Assembly (NCBI RefSeq): GCF_030271165.1
Contig: NZ_JASSZH010000002.1
Location: forward strand, 1 to 55,733
Direction: 5' to 3'
Length of the DNA stretch: 55,733 bases
Source: Psychromicrobium xiongbiense
GTDB taxonomy: Bacteria > Actinomycetota > Actinomycetes > Actinomycetales > Micrococcaceae
Shown here: piece by piece, positions 36,081-44,925 of the stretch
Position numbering within the stretch: position 1 is the first letter of the stretch
Layout: each line of letters begins with the position of its first letter
Program-made: the position numbers and the translations under genes
The notes under the pieces: generated by a model
Seen by the model: the letters and a program-made list of their open reading frames with translations, nothing else
Told to the model about the DNA's origin: nothing
Database searches by the model: none

Positions 36081-36152
36081 CTCCCAACTGTGTAGCAGAA
36101 ATTGCACGTAGAAACGTTTCCTTGTGCAATTTCTGCTACACCTAGTTGGGAG
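36081..36152. repeat. Long inverted repeat with a nested palindrome
   Basis: Left arm 36081-36107 and right arm 36124-36152 pair over 26 bp (17 perfect inner pairs starting TGTAGCAGAAATTGCAC, then nine outer pairs CTCCCAACT/AGTTGGGAG, separated by an unpaired 1 versus 3 bases). The 16-base loop itself contains the perfect palindrome GAAACGTTTC (36111-36120). It lies 18 bp after the SPOR-like gene. It may be a terminator, a small RNA or a MITE-like relic; no target duplication is visible. Confidence 0.7.
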
Positions 36153-36251
36153 CAGCCTCAGCGAACGCTGATGTGAGCCACGGAGTGGTCACAAGCTGGC
36201 CTGCGACGATGATGTGGTATTCAGTGAGACCAGTGCTGTTCAAGGAGAATC

Positions 36252-36875
36252 GTGAACCAGTTTGAAACCCCCGACCTGTCTCAGATGCCGCCCACGTCAT
36301 CACAGAAGCGTCGTCACCCCGTGCGCACAGCGCTGATCGCCACGGCTGCTGCGGCACTGGTGGTTGGTGCAGGCTCGACGGCGGTCTACGCCGCGACAAG
36401 CTCCACGGCCGACAGTTCCAGTTCCAGTTCCACCGCGGCAGCCGCCAAGGGCCAAGGTCGCGGCCGGGTTCTTCACGGCGAAAACGTGGTGGAACGCAAT
36501 GGCAAGACCGTCACAGTGGAAGTGCAGAACGGCACCATTGAATCCGTCTCGGCGACGTCCCTGACGGTGAAGAGCAGCGACGGCTTCGTACAGACCTACG
36601 CGATCGATTCTTCGACCAAGATCGTCAAGCTACCGGCCAAGCCCGCGAAACCTGCGAAGTCATCCGGCAGCCCGAGCTCCAGTGGACCGAACACCGGTTC
36701 CGCCCAGGGCCAGAACGGTAACCAGGGCAAGAAGGCTGGCCCTGGAGCCAAGGGTAATCACCCGCAGCCCACCACCATCGCCGTCGGTGATCTCAAGGCA
36801 GGCGACACCATCAGCGTCTCCGGGACCAAGAACGGCTCGACCATCACCGCAACCCGGATCGGCCTGCACGCCTAA
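36252..36875 (+). CDS. Predicted membrane-anchored or secreted protein with DUF5666-like domains
   Basis: 207 residues. A short cytoplasmic start ends in KRRHPVR, followed by a hydrophobic segment at about 26-48 (ALIATAAAALVVGAGSTAVYAAT), which is either a signal peptide with an AxA-type site or an anchor. A Ser/Ala linker is followed by two small beta-rich modules of similar sense (about 80-120, GKTVTVEVQNGTIESVSATS; about 172-205, GDLKAGDTISVSGTKNGS), joined by a Gly/Pro/Gln/Lys-rich spacer. The modules resemble DUF5666/OB-like domains. GTG 36252 has AAGGAG upstream. Convergent with panB. Confidence 0.75.
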   Translation: MNQFETPDLSQMPPTSSQKRRHPVRTALIATAAAALVVGAGSTAVYAATSSTADSSSSSSTAAAAKGQGRGRVLHGENVVERNGKTVTVEVQNGTIESVSATSLTVKSSDGFVQTYAIDSSTKIVKLPAKPAKPAKSSGSPSSSGPNTGSAQGQNGNQGKKAGPGAKGNHPQPTTIAVGDLKAGDTISVSGTKNGSTITATRIGLHA

Positions 36876-36889
36876 GAACGCCTGAAGGC

Positions 36890-37756
36890 TCAGAATGAAT
36901 GCTCTTCTCCGGGGAACACCCCGGACCTGACCTCATCCCCGTAGCTGCGTGCAGCCTCGCTGAGGATCTCACGAAGCTGAGCATACTGCTTGACAAACTT
37001 GGCGACACGCCCGCCGCGTAGACCGGCCATGTCCTGCCAGACCAGGACCTGGCCGGTCGTGGCATTTCCGGCACCGATGCCGATGGTGGGGACGTGGACC
37101 GCGGCGTCCACGGCGGCAGCCACCGAGGCTGGCACCATTTCCATCAGCACGGCGAAAGAGCCCGCCTCTGCGAGGGCGACGGCATCGTCAATAATGGCCT
37201 GACCGGAATCGCCGCGGCCCTGCACCCGGTAGCCTCCCAGGGCGTGCTCGCTCTGCGGGGTGAACCCGATATGTGCCATGACCGGGATTCCGGCCTCCAC
37301 CATGGCCCGGACGTGCGGAGCGTGGCGGTGGGTTCCCTCCACCTTGACCGCAGCGACCAGGCCCTCTTTGAGGAACCGGACGGCTGTCATGACCGCCTGG
37401 GCCGGGGAGGCCTCATAACTGCCGAAGGGAAGGTCTGCGACCACCAGGGCATGATGGCTGGCCCGGGATACTGCGCGGCACAGCGGAAGTAGTTCGTCGA
37501 CCGTGACCGGCAGTGTCGACTCATAGCCATAGACATTGTTGGCGGCGGAATCACCGATCAGCAGAACTTCAATACCCGCCTCATCAAAGATCTGAGCGGC
37601 GTACTGGTCGTAAGCCGTCAGCATCGCAAAGCGCCGGCCCTCATCTTTGGCTTGTTGCAAATGCGGAATTCGCACCTTGCGCTGCAAGGGAGTGACAGGT
37701 GCCGCAGAGGCGGTGGAACCCGTGCCGTAAGGGGCAGGCTGTTCGGCTGAATTCAT
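36890..37756 (-). CDS. panB: 3-methyl-2-oxobutanoate hydroxymethyltransferase
   Basis: First committed step of pantothenate synthesis: transfers a methylene-THF carbon to 2-oxoisovalerate to give ketopantoate. 288 residues with an N-terminal extension of about 25 residues. Mg-binding and active-site motifs: MLTAYDQYAAQIFDEAG, GDSAANNVYGYEST, LPFGSYEASP, VKVEG, MAHIGFTPQ and TIGIGAGNATTGQVLVWQD. Divergent from glnA2, an arrangement also found near M. tuberculosis glnA2/panB. Confidence 0.95.
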   Translation of the reverse strand: MNSAEQPAPYGTGSTASAAPVTPLQRKVRIPHLQQAKDEGRRFAMLTAYDQYAAQIFDEAGIEVLLIGDSAANNVYGYESTLPVTVDELLPLCRAVSRASHHALVVADLPFGSYEASPAQAVMTAVRFLKEGLVAAVKVEGTHRHAPHVRAMVEAGIPVMAHIGFTPQSEHALGGYRVQGRGDSGQAIIDDAVALAEAGSFAVLMEMVPASVAAAVDAAVHVPTIGIGAGNATTGQVLVWQDMAGLRGGRVAKFVKQYAQLREILSEAARSYGDEVRSGVFPGEEHSF

Positions 37757-37762
37757 AGTCTG

Positions 37763-37768
37763 AGCCTA
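37763..37768 (-). promoter_or_regulatory. -10 box of panB
   Basis: TAGGCT on the minus strand, six bases (CAGACT), then ATG at 37756. Confidence 0.6.
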
Positions 37769-37984
37769 CTCGACTTGCCGTCCTCCGGACCCAGAAAATA
37801 CGTTGCTAACCCGGCAATGGCACCGAGGCTGGGTAGAGTATTCAGTAGTGTGCCCACGCGCCGCACAACCGTGCGATGCTGGGCAGGAATCCACGCTTCA
37901 ACCGGCCCGATACCACGGAGCCCGAAGCCCAGAATGGCCCTTCCGGTATTGCCCTGAGCGGACCGGACGACGGAGAGGACAGCC

Positions 37985-39325
37985 ATGGACCGTCAACAGG
38001 AGTTCGTGCTGCGCACCATCGAGGAGCGGGATGTGCGTTTTGTGCGTCTCTGGTTCACCGATGTGGTGGGTTCACTGAAGTCAGTAGCCCTTGCTCCGGC
38101 AGAAGTGGAGGGCGCCTTTGAGGAGGGCCTTGGTTTTGACGGCTCCTCGATTGAAGGCCTGGCCAGGGTCTACGAATCCGATATGCTCCTGCAGCCGGAT
38201 CCCTCAACCTTCCAGATTCTGCCCTGGCGTGGGGATACCGAGCAGACCTCCCGGATGTTCTGTGACATTCTGACCCCGGACGGGCAGCCCTCTGCAGCGG
38301 ATCCACGGCATGTGCTTAAACGGACCCTTGCCAAAGCGGCGGATATGGGTTTCACCTGCTATACACATCCCGAAATTGAGTTTTACCTGCTCAAATCCGA
38401 AGAACTCGGTGCAGACGGCCAGCCGGTACCGGTGGATCACGCCGGGTACTTCGATCACGTTCCCGGGGGCGTGGCCCAGGACTTCCGCCGCACTGCGGTG
38501 GGCATGCTGGAGAGCGTCGGGATCTCCGTGGAGTTCAGCCATCACGAGGGGGGTCCGGGCCAGAACGAAATAGACCTCCGTTATGCGGATGCTCTGCAGA
38601 CGGCGGACAACATCATGACCTTCCGCACGGTGATCAAAGAGGTCGCCCTGCAACAGGGGGCTTATGCGACCTTCATGCCTAAGCCGTTTTCCCAGCATCC
38701 CGGATCCGGGATGCACACGCACTTCTCGCTCTTCGAAGGCGATTCCAATGCCTTCTTCGAAGCAGGGGCGGAGTTCCAGCTTTCCGCGACGGCACGCAAG
38801 TTCATTGCCGGCATCCTGCGCTATGCGCCGGAGTTCACTGCCGTGACCAACCAGTTCGTCAACTCCTATAAGCGCCTCTGGGGTGGCGGTGAAGCCCCGA
38901 GTTACCTTTCCTGGGGCCACAACAACCGCTCGGCGCTGGTGCGGGTGCCGCTGTACAAACCGGGCAAGGGGCAGTCGGCCCGGATCGAGTACCGGGGCAT
39001 CGACTCGGCCACCAACCCGTACCTGGCCTACGCCGTGCTGCTGAGCGCCGGGTTGCGCGGCATCGAGGAAGGCTATGAGCTGCCCTCCGTGGCTGAAGAG
39101 GATATTTCGCTGCTGACCACCGCGGAGCGCAGGGTTCTGGGACACGATCCGCTGCCCTCCAGCCTGCATGATGCGGTGCGGATCGCGGAAGAATCCGAAT
39201 TCCTGGCCGAGGTCCTCGGGGAGCGCGTCTACGAGCATTTCCTACGGAACAAGCGGGCCGAATGGCAGGATTACCGCCTGCAGGTGACGCCCTACGAGTT
39301 GCAGAAGAACCTTGGAATTCTCTGA
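37985..39325 (+). CDS. glnA2: Glutamine synthetase, GlnA2-type
   Basis: 446-residue type I glutamine synthetase of the shorter actinobacterial GlnA2 class (M. tuberculosis GlnA2 is also 446). FTDVVGSLKSV, GFDGSSIEGLA, the metal-site segment HPEIEFYLLK, EFSHHEGGPGQNEIDLRYADAL, FMPKPFSQHPGSGMHTH and RIEYRGIDSATNPYLAYA are all intact. The adenylylation loop is replaced by GYELPSVAEEDISLL, lacking DLY-x-LPPEE, so it is probably not adenylylated despite lying directly before glnE. GGAGAGGACAGCC precedes the ATG. The 228-bp gap to panB has no clear promoter for it. Confidence 0.94.
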   Translation: MDRQQEFVLRTIEERDVRFVRLWFTDVVGSLKSVALAPAEVEGAFEEGLGFDGSSIEGLARVYESDMLLQPDPSTFQILPWRGDTEQTSRMFCDILTPDGQPSAADPRHVLKRTLAKAADMGFTCYTHPEIEFYLLKSEELGADGQPVPVDHAGYFDHVPGGVAQDFRRTAVGMLESVGISVEFSHHEGGPGQNEIDLRYADALQTADNIMTFRTVIKEVALQQGAYATFMPKPFSQHPGSGMHTHFSLFEGDSNAFFEAGAEFQLSATARKFIAGILRYAPEFTAVTNQFVNSYKRLWGGGEAPSYLSWGHNNRSALVRVPLYKPGKGQSARIEYRGIDSATNPYLAYAVLLSAGLRGIEEGYELPSVAEEDISLLTTAERRVLGHDPLPSSLHDAVRIAEESEFLAEVLGERVYEHFLRNKRAEWQDYRLQVTPYELQKNLGIL

Positions 39326-39337
39326 CCTGAGGCGTTG

Positions 39338-42300
39338 ATGAAAAGCCTCCATGGCACGCTGATCTCGCTGGGCTTTGCCGATGTTGAGAAAAGCAGTCGA
39401 TTTCTTGCTGCACCTGAGCTGGACAGCCTGGACCGCGAGCAGCTACTCAAGGGGTTCGCTTTCGCGGCGGATCCTGACCTCGCCCTGCAGTCTTTGGTGC
39501 GAATCCTGGCTGCCCGCGAGCCGCTGGCCTCTCAGGTGGCGCAGATACTCAAGGGCCCGGAAAGCGCTCAGGAGCCCGTTTTCAGGCTCCTGGGCGCCTC
39601 AGAGGCGCTGGCAGACTTCCTGATCCGCAACCCGGACGAGGGTGGCATCTTCGGCCACCCACTCAGTGCTGAACCGCTCGCCGTGCCCGCAGAATCCCTG
39701 CGCGAAGCCCTGCTCCGCGCCGTCGGATCAGACCCCTACAGCGAACGACCGGTGGCTCGGAAGGATCCGGCGCTGGCCACACTGGAATTGCGCAAGGTCT
39801 ACCGGAGAAAGCTCGCGGAGTTGGCTCTGCGGGACCTCAGCGCAGCGTCGCCCACGGATGCGCTGCCCACCGTTGCGGCGGAACTGGCTGATCTGGCGGG
39901 CGCTGCGGTGGAGGCAGGCCTTGCCGTTGCCCGGGCAGATCTCGCCCGGACCTTCCCGGCCACCGAGATCGCGGCGGTGGACCTGGCCGTGATCGGTATG
40001 GGCAAGACCGGCGCGCGGGAGCTCAATTACATTTCCGATGTCGACGTCATCTACGTGGTGGAGAGCCGTGACCTTGACTCGCGACGCGTGGTGGAAATCG
40101 GCACAGCCCTCGCCTCGACCCTGGCCAGGGTGATTTCTGCCCCGGGCCGGGAACCCGGTCTGTGGGAATTGGACGCGAATCTTCGTCCGGAGGGCAAAGA
40201 CGGCCCACTAGTACGCACCCTGGAGTCGCATCTGGAATACTACCGGCGGTGGGCGCGGAACTGGGAATTCCAGGCCCTGCTCAAAGCTCGGACGCTGGCA
40301 GGCAGCCGCTCGCTGGGGCAGCGCTATGAGGCCGCCATTGAGCCTCTCATCTGGAACTCCTCTGAACGCGAGGGCTTCGTGGAGTCCGTGCAGGCCATGC
40401 GCCGTCGGGTCAGCGATCATATTCCGGAGGCGGAGAAGGAACGCCAGCTCAAGCTCGGGATCGGTGGTCTGCGGGACGTGGAATTCACGGTGCAGCTCCT
40501 GCAACTGGTCCATGGAAAAACCGATCCCGGCCTGCGTCGCCGCGACACGACGGGGGCGATCGCCGCTCTGGCGGCCGGCGGATACATCGGGCGTTCCGAC
40601 GGCGCTGAACTCGATGCTGCCTACCGGTACCTGCGCGTCCTGGAGCACCGTATCCAGTTGGTTCAGATGCGCAGGACCCATCTGCTGCCGACCTCCAGCG
40701 CAGCCCTGCGTGCCCTGGCCCGTTCCAGCCAGGGAGCTTTTGCCCAGACACGGCCCAGTGCTGAGGCGTTGCTGGAGCAATGGCGCGGAGTCAAGCGTCA
40801 GGTCCGGGCACTTCACGAACGCATCTTCTACCGTCCTCTCCTGGCCACCACTGCCCACCTCAGCGCCGAGGAAACCGCACTGAGCCCGGCGGCTGCTCAG
40901 GCACGGCTGGCGGCGCTAGGGTACCGGGACAGCCTCGGTGCCATGCGTCACATCCAGGCGCTCACCGCGGGAGTCTCGCGCCGTGCGGCGCTGCAGCGCC
41001 AGCTGCTGCCGGTGTTGCTCGGCTGGCTGGCTGAGGGTGTTGACCCCGATGGCGGCCTGCTGGCTTTCCGGCGGCTGAGCGAGTCCCTGGGGGCCAGCCA
41101 CTGGTATCTTGGGATGCTTCGTGACTCGCAAGCCGCTGCGGAGCGTCTCTGCCATGTGCTTTCCAGTTCCCGCCTGGTGGCGGATCTGCTGGAGGTGTCG
41201 CCGGAACAGACTGCCTGGCTGGGCAGCGATAAGGATCTGGAACCCCTGAGCCTGGCCGCACAGTGGCAGGAAATCCTGGCGAAGATGTCGCGCAATCCGG
41301 AGCCGGAGAAGGCGATGCGGCTGATCCGGCTGATCCGGCGGCGTGAACTGCTGCGGATAGCGCTGGCGGACAGTGCCGGTGTGATCACGGCGGGCGAGCT
41401 GGGCCATGCGCTCTCCGATGCGGATCAGGCCGCCGTTCTGGGCGCGCTCAGGGTCGCCGAGCTTGAAGCGGGGGAGCTGCAGACCTCCCTGCTGGTGGTG
41501 GGCATGGGCAGACAGGGCGGCCGGGAGATCAGCTACGGCTCCGATGCTGACGTCCTGTTTGTGCACCGCCCGCTGCCCGGTGCCGATCCGGAGCGGGCGC
41601 AGCAGCAGGCACAGCAGCTCGCCGCCCGGGTCAGCGCCCTGCTCAGTCACCCGCTCAAGCCTGCGGTGCTGGCCGAACGGGAGCTGATGATCGATGCCGG
41701 TCTCCGTCCTGAGGGCAGAGACGGTCCCCTGGCGAGATCGCTGGAGTCGTATCAGGAGTACTACGCCCGTTGGTCACTGGTCTGGGAGGCTCAGGCGTTG
41801 CTGCGGGCCAGGCCACTGGCAGGCGATGACGCTCTGGCCGCTGATTTCCTGGCCTGGGCTGACACCATCCGGTATCCGGTGGCTCTTCCGGATTCGGAGC
41901 TGCGCGAGGTCCGGCGGATCAAGGCCAGGGTGGAGGCGGAGCGGTTGCCCCGGGGAGCTGACCCTTCGCGTCATCTCAAGCTCGGCCGTGGCGGTCTGAG
42001 CGATGTCGAATGGCTCGTTCAGCTCATGCAGTTGCAGCATGCTCACGAGTACCCGGCGCTACGGACCACCTCAACGCTTCAGGCGCTCGCCGCGCTGGGG
42101 GATACCGGGCTGTTGCCTGCGGTCGATGCCGCCCTACTGGCCAGGTCCTGGCGGCTGGCCACCCGAATCCGGTCCAGCCTGGTCCTGTGGAGTGGGAAGA
42201 GCAGCGACATTCTGCCCTCTGCCGGCCGGGACCTGGAAGCGGTGGCCCGGTGGTGTGGTTACCCGCCGGGCAGCGGGGCCCAGCTGGAAGAGGATTACCT

Positions 42301-42355
42301 GCGGCTCACCCGCCAGGCGCGGGCGGTTTTCGAGGAGCACTTCTACGGCAACTGA
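39338..42355 (+). CDS. glnE: GlnE, glutamine synthetase adenylyltransferase/deadenylylase
   Basis: Bifunctional regulator of glutamine synthetase, 1005 residues. It has two nucleotidyltransferase halves: the N-terminal one with DLAVIGMGKTGARELNYISD and VDVIYV, the C-terminal one with VVGMGRQGGREISYGSDADV and LFV. Each is followed by a helical GlnD-UR_UTase-like domain (LKLGIGGLRDVEFTVQLLQL; LKLGRGGLSDVEWLVQLMQL). A TTG three bases earlier is in frame; ATG 39338 with GAGG five bases upstream is preferred. 12 bp after glnA2, so co-transcribed. The likely target is the adenylylatable GlnA encoded at 45371-46795. Confidence 0.96.
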   Translation: MKSLHGTLISLGFADVEKSSRFLAAPELDSLDREQLLKGFAFAADPDLALQSLVRILAAREPLASQVAQILKGPESAQEPVFRLLGASEALADFLIRNPDEGGIFGHPLSAEPLAVPAESLREALLRAVGSDPYSERPVARKDPALATLELRKVYRRKLAELALRDLSAASPTDALPTVAAELADLAGAAVEAGLAVARADLARTFPATEIAAVDLAVIGMGKTGARELNYISDVDVIYVVESRDLDSRRVVEIGTALASTLARVISAPGREPGLWELDANLRPEGKDGPLVRTLESHLEYYRRWARNWEFQALLKARTLAGSRSLGQRYEAAIEPLIWNSSEREGFVESVQAMRRRVSDHIPEAEKERQLKLGIGGLRDVEFTVQLLQLVHGKTDPGLRRRDTTGAIAALAAGGYIGRSDGAELDAAYRYLRVLEHRIQLVQMRRTHLLPTSSAALRALARSSQGAFAQTRPSAEALLEQWRGVKRQVRALHERIFYRPLLATTAHLSAEETALSPAAAQARLAALGYRDSLGAMRHIQALTAGVSRRAALQRQLLPVLLGWLAEGVDPDGGLLAFRRLSESLGASHWYLGMLRDSQAAAERLCHVLSSSRLVADLLEVSPEQTAWLGSDKDLEPLSLAAQWQEILAKMSRNPEPEKAMRLIRLIRRRELLRIALADSAGVITAGELGHALSDADQAAVLGALRVAELEAGELQTSLLVVGMGRQGGREISYGSDADVLFVHRPLPGADPERAQQQAQQLAARVSALLSHPLKPAVLAERELMIDAGLRPEGRDGPLARSLESYQEYYARWSLVWEAQALLRARPLAGDDALAADFLAWADTIRYPVALPDSELREVRRIKARVEAERLPRGADPSRHLKLGRGGLSDVEWLVQLMQLQHAHEYPALRTTSTLQALAALGDTGLLPAVDAALLARSWRLATRIRSSLVLWSGKSSDILPSAGRDLEAVARWCGYPPGSGAQLEEDYLRLTRQARAVFEEHFYGN

Positions 42356-42387
42356 GGTGCCTCCGGGCGGCCGGAAGCACATTTAGG

Positions 42388-42393
42388 TAGTCT
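42388..42393 (+). promoter_or_regulatory. -10 box of the amino-acid ABC transporter operon
   Basis: TAGTCT, six bases (CTACGA), then GTG 42400. Confidence 0.6.
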
Positions 42394-42399
42394 CTACGA

Positions 42400-43908
42400 G
42401 TGCAAACACTCCGAAAAACATTTGGTTTACGGCGCGTCTTTGGCTCGTCGAACCCGTTCCTGGCCGTTATTGCGACAGTACTGACTGCTTTGGTGGTGTT
42501 CTTTGGCGCCGGCATTCTGCCCGGTGGCCAGGCCGCGCAGGCCGCGGACAAACCCTCTGCAGTCCAGGGCAAGACCTTCACCATCGGCACGGACACCACC
42601 TTCGCGCCCTTCGAGTTCCGCGACAGCAGCGGCAACCTGGTCGGCATCGATATGGACCTGATCCGCGCGATCGCCAAGGACCAGGGCTTCAACGTCGAGA
42701 TCAAATCGCTGGGCTTCAGCGCCGCCTTGCAGGCGTTGAGCTCCAACCAGGTCGATGGCGTCATCGCGGGCATGTCGATTACCGACAAGCGCAAGCAGGT
42801 CTATGACTTCTCGGAGCCGTATTTCGATTCCGGCGTCCAGATGGCGGTGGCGAAGAACGACAATACGACCAAGGGCTACGACGATCTGCGTGGCAAGACC
42901 GTTGCCGCGAAAACCGGCAGTGAGGGCGAAACCTACGCCAAATCCATTGCTGATAAGTATGGGTTCACGGTCAAGTCACTGGACCAGTCCGCCACCATGT
43001 ATGAGCTGGTCAAATCCGGCAATGCGGTAGCAGTCTTCGATGACTACCCGGTGCTTGCCTATGGCATCGCACAGAACAACGGGCTGAAAACCGTCACCGA
43101 CAAGGTTCCCGGAGCTTCTTACGGATTCGCGGTCAACAAGGGCCAGAACCCGGATCTGCTGGCCGCCTTCAATGACGGGCTGGCCAAGTTGAAGGCCAAT
43201 GGCGGCTACCAGAAGATCCTGGACACCTACCTCAAGGCACCCCAGAACACCGCACCCAGCTCCTTCTGGGACCTGCTGGCCCAGAGCATGCCTGCGCTGC
43301 TTAGCGGCCTGGGCAACACCCTGTTGGTGACGGCGATCTCCTTCCTGTTTGCGATGCTGCTGGGCCTGTTGTTCGGCTTCCTGAAGGTTTCGCAGAACAT
43401 CGTGTTGCGTGGTGTGGCGACAACTTTTGTGAACGTCTTCCGCGGCACCCCGCTGCTGGTTCAGGCGTTCTTCTTCTATTTCGGTATTCCTCAGTTGACC
43501 GGGCAGCCGATCAATATCTGGGTTGCTGGCGTGCTTACCCTGAGTCTGAACTCCGGGGCGTATGTGACCGAGATCGTTCGCGGCGGCATCCAGTCGGTGG
43601 ACCCGGGGCAGCTGGAGGCCAGCCGCAGTCTGGGTCTGAGCTATCTCACCTCCATGCGGCGCGTGGTGATTCCACAGGCCTTCAAGATCATGACGCCATC
43701 GTTGATCAACCAGTTGGTGATCCTGCTCAAGGATTCCTCCCTGCTGTTGGCCATCGGTTTTGCTGAGTTGCTGTACCAGGGCCAGCAGATCTACGCCGGC
43801 AACTTCCGGGTTGCAGAGACGCTGCTGATTGTGGGTGTCATGTACTTCGTGGTCATCATGCTGCTGACCAAACTGGCCAATATCGTGGACAAGAGGTTCA
43901 ACAAATGA
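42400..43908 (+). CDS. Fused substrate-binding protein and permease of a polar amino-acid ABC transporter
   Basis: 502 residues combining two subunits. Residues 1-50 contain a basic start and a hydrophobic segment (about 20-40) ending PGGQAAQAA, which is an anchor or uncleaved signal without a lipobox Cys. Residues 58-283 are a family 3 solute-binding domain ([43 protein letters not shown]). Residues 287-502 are a HisM/GlnP-like permease with about five helices and the EAA-like loop [10 protein letters not shown]. By similarity it takes up glutamine, glutamate or basic amino acids; the exact ligand is not decidable. Overlaps the ATPase gene by 4 bp. Confidence 0.93.
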   Translation: MQTLRKTFGLRRVFGSSNPFLAVIATVLTALVVFFGAGILPGGQAAQAADKPSAVQGKTFTIGTDTTFAPFEFRDSSGNLVGIDMDLIRAIAKDQGFNVEIKSLGFSAALQALSSNQVDGVIAGMSITDKRKQVYDFSEPYFDSGVQMAVAKNDNTTKGYDDLRGKTVAAKTGSEGETYAKSIADKYGFTVKSLDQSATMYELVKSGNAVAVFDDYPVLAYGIAQNNGLKTVTDKVPGASYGFAVNKGQNPDLLAAFNDGLAKLKANGGYQKILDTYLKAPQNTAPSSFWDLLAQSMPALLSGLGNTLLVTAISFLFAMLLGLLFGFLKVSQNIVLRGVATTFVNVFRGTPLLVQAFFFYFGIPQLTGQPINIWVAGVLTLSLNSGAYVTEIVRGGIQSVDPGQLEASRSLGLSYLTSMRRVVIPQAFKIMTPSLINQLVILLKDSSLLLAIGFAELLYQGQQIYAGNFRVAETLLIVGVMYFVVIMLLTKLANIVDKRFNK

Positions 43909-44642
43909 GCGCGAATGCAAAGATCACCGTCTCCGGTCTGCGGAAGTCCTACGGCTCGAATGAGGTGCTCAAGGGCATCGACGTGCAGATCGCCGAAGGC
44001 GAAGTGGTCTGCGTGATCGGGCCGTCCGGCTCTGGTAAGTCAACCTTTCTGCGCTGCCTGAACAAGCTGGAGGACATCACCTCCGGCTCGGTGTCGGTGG
44101 ACGGTTTCGATCTGACGGATCCGAAGGTCGATCTGAACCAGGTCCGGCAGCATATCGGGATGGTCTTCCAGCACTTCAACCTGTTCCCACACATGTCGGT
44201 GCTGGAGAACATCACCCTGGCGCCGGTGGAGCTGAAGAAGTTCGGCAAAGCGCAGGCACGGGACCGTGCTCTGGAGCTGTTGCGTCGGGTCGGGCTGGAA
44301 GACAAGGCCGAGGCCCGTCCGGCATCGCTGTCGGGTGGGCAGAAACAGCGCGTGGCGATCGCGCGGGCGTTGGCGATGGCCCCGGACATCATGCTCTTTG
44401 ACGAGGCGACGAGCGCCCTCGATCCGGAAATGGTCGGGGAGGTGCTCCAGGTGATCAAAGATCTGGCATCCGAGGGCATGACCATGGTGGTGGTGACCCA
44501 CGAGATGGGATTTGCCCGTGAGGTCTCGGACCGGGTGATCTTCATGGCCGATGGTGTCATCTGCGAGGAGGGCGCACCCCGCCAGATTTTCGGTGCCCCG
44601 GCGCAGCCCCGGCTCCAGGAGTTCCTCGCCAAAGTGCTCTGA
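43905..44642 (+). CDS. glnQ: Amino-acid ABC transporter ATP-binding protein (GlnQ-like)
   Basis: 245-residue ATPase powering the fused transporter. Walker [11 protein letters not shown]-loop [17 protein letters not shown] (typical of the polar amino-acid class), signature [16 protein letters not shown], Walker [13 protein letters not shown], and switch His in [10 protein letters not shown]. All motifs intact. It ends nine bases before a hairpin terminator. Confidence 0.96.
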   Translation: MSANAKITVSGLRKSYGSNEVLKGIDVQIAEGEVVCVIGPSGSGKSTFLRCLNKLEDITSGSVSVDGFDLTDPKVDLNQVRQHIGMVFQHFNLFPHMSVLENITLAPVELKKFGKAQARDRALELLRRVGLEDKAEARPASLSGGQKQRVAIARALAMAPDIMLFDEATSALDPEMVGEVLQVIKDLASEGMTMVVVTHEMGFAREVSDRVIFMADGVICEEGAPRQIFGAPAQPRLQEFLAKVL

Positions 44643-44650
44643 AGACTTTC

Positions 44651-44692
44651 CAACAGGAGGGTCGTCAACCTTAGTTGACGCCCCTCCTGTTG
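44651..44692 (+). terminator. Hairpin after glnQ
   Basis: 11-bp perfect arms CAACAGGAGGG (44651-44661) and CCCTCCTGTTG (44682-44692). The loop contains the first GTCAAC operator, so the stem and the HTH promoter are interleaved. TGTCAA rather than a T-tract follows. Confidence 0.6.
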
Positions 44693-44707
44693 TCAACTAA
44701 GGTTGAC
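44664..44707 (+). promoter_or_regulatory. Twin operators over the HTH gene promoter
   Basis: Two 16-bp sites, GTCAACCTTAGTTGAC (44664-44679) and GTCAACTAAGGTTGAC (44692-44707), are exact reverse complements, and each is an interrupted palindrome GTCAAC-N4-GTTGAC. A promoter TTGACG (44675-44680), 17 bp, TAAGGT (44698-44703) has its -35 in the first site and its -10 in the second. The ATG lies six bases after the -10. Binding of a dimer at either site would block RNA polymerase; autorepression by the encoded HTH protein is the simplest reading. Confidence 0.8.
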
Positions 44708-44709
44708 GA

Positions 44710-44925
44710 ATGGAGGCGGAGCGGATGAAAACCCTGATCGGCGATATGGATGGCGAGAATCCCACCGAGGCGCTCTATGCCCTCTCGGAGCTGCAGCGCG
44801 AGGTGAGTCGCACCGAGGCCGCGCTGGTGCGTCGTGCGAGGCAGTCCGGAATGTCCTGGGAGCTGATCGCCGTCTGCCTGGGGGTCAGTAAACAGGCCGT
44901 GCACAAGAAGTTCGGTAAGGCCTAG
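44710..44925 (+). CDS. Small helix-turn-helix regulator, probably autoregulated
   Basis: 71 residues. An N-terminal helical region (ENPTEALYALSELQREVSRTEAALVRRARQ) precedes a C-terminal HTH, SWELIAVCLGVSKQAVHKKF. ATG 44710 gives the six-base spacing from the -10 box; a second in-frame ATG at 44725 has GGAGG eight bases before it, so a second, leadered start is also possible. Only its own promoter carries the GTCAAC-N4-GTTGAC sites in the parts inspected. It ends in a 4-bp overlap with the convergent SRPBCC relic. Regulon unknown. Confidence 0.8.
   Translation: MEAERMKTLIGDMDGENPTEALYALSELQREVSRTEAALVRRARQSGMSWELIAVCLGVSKQAVHKKFGKA

Noticed and set aside
44651..44707. Inverted repeats around the HTH gene as ends of a mobile element
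   Set aside because: The repeats are both on the same side of the gene and overlap its promoter; no target duplication or transposase, so operator/terminator is the better reading.
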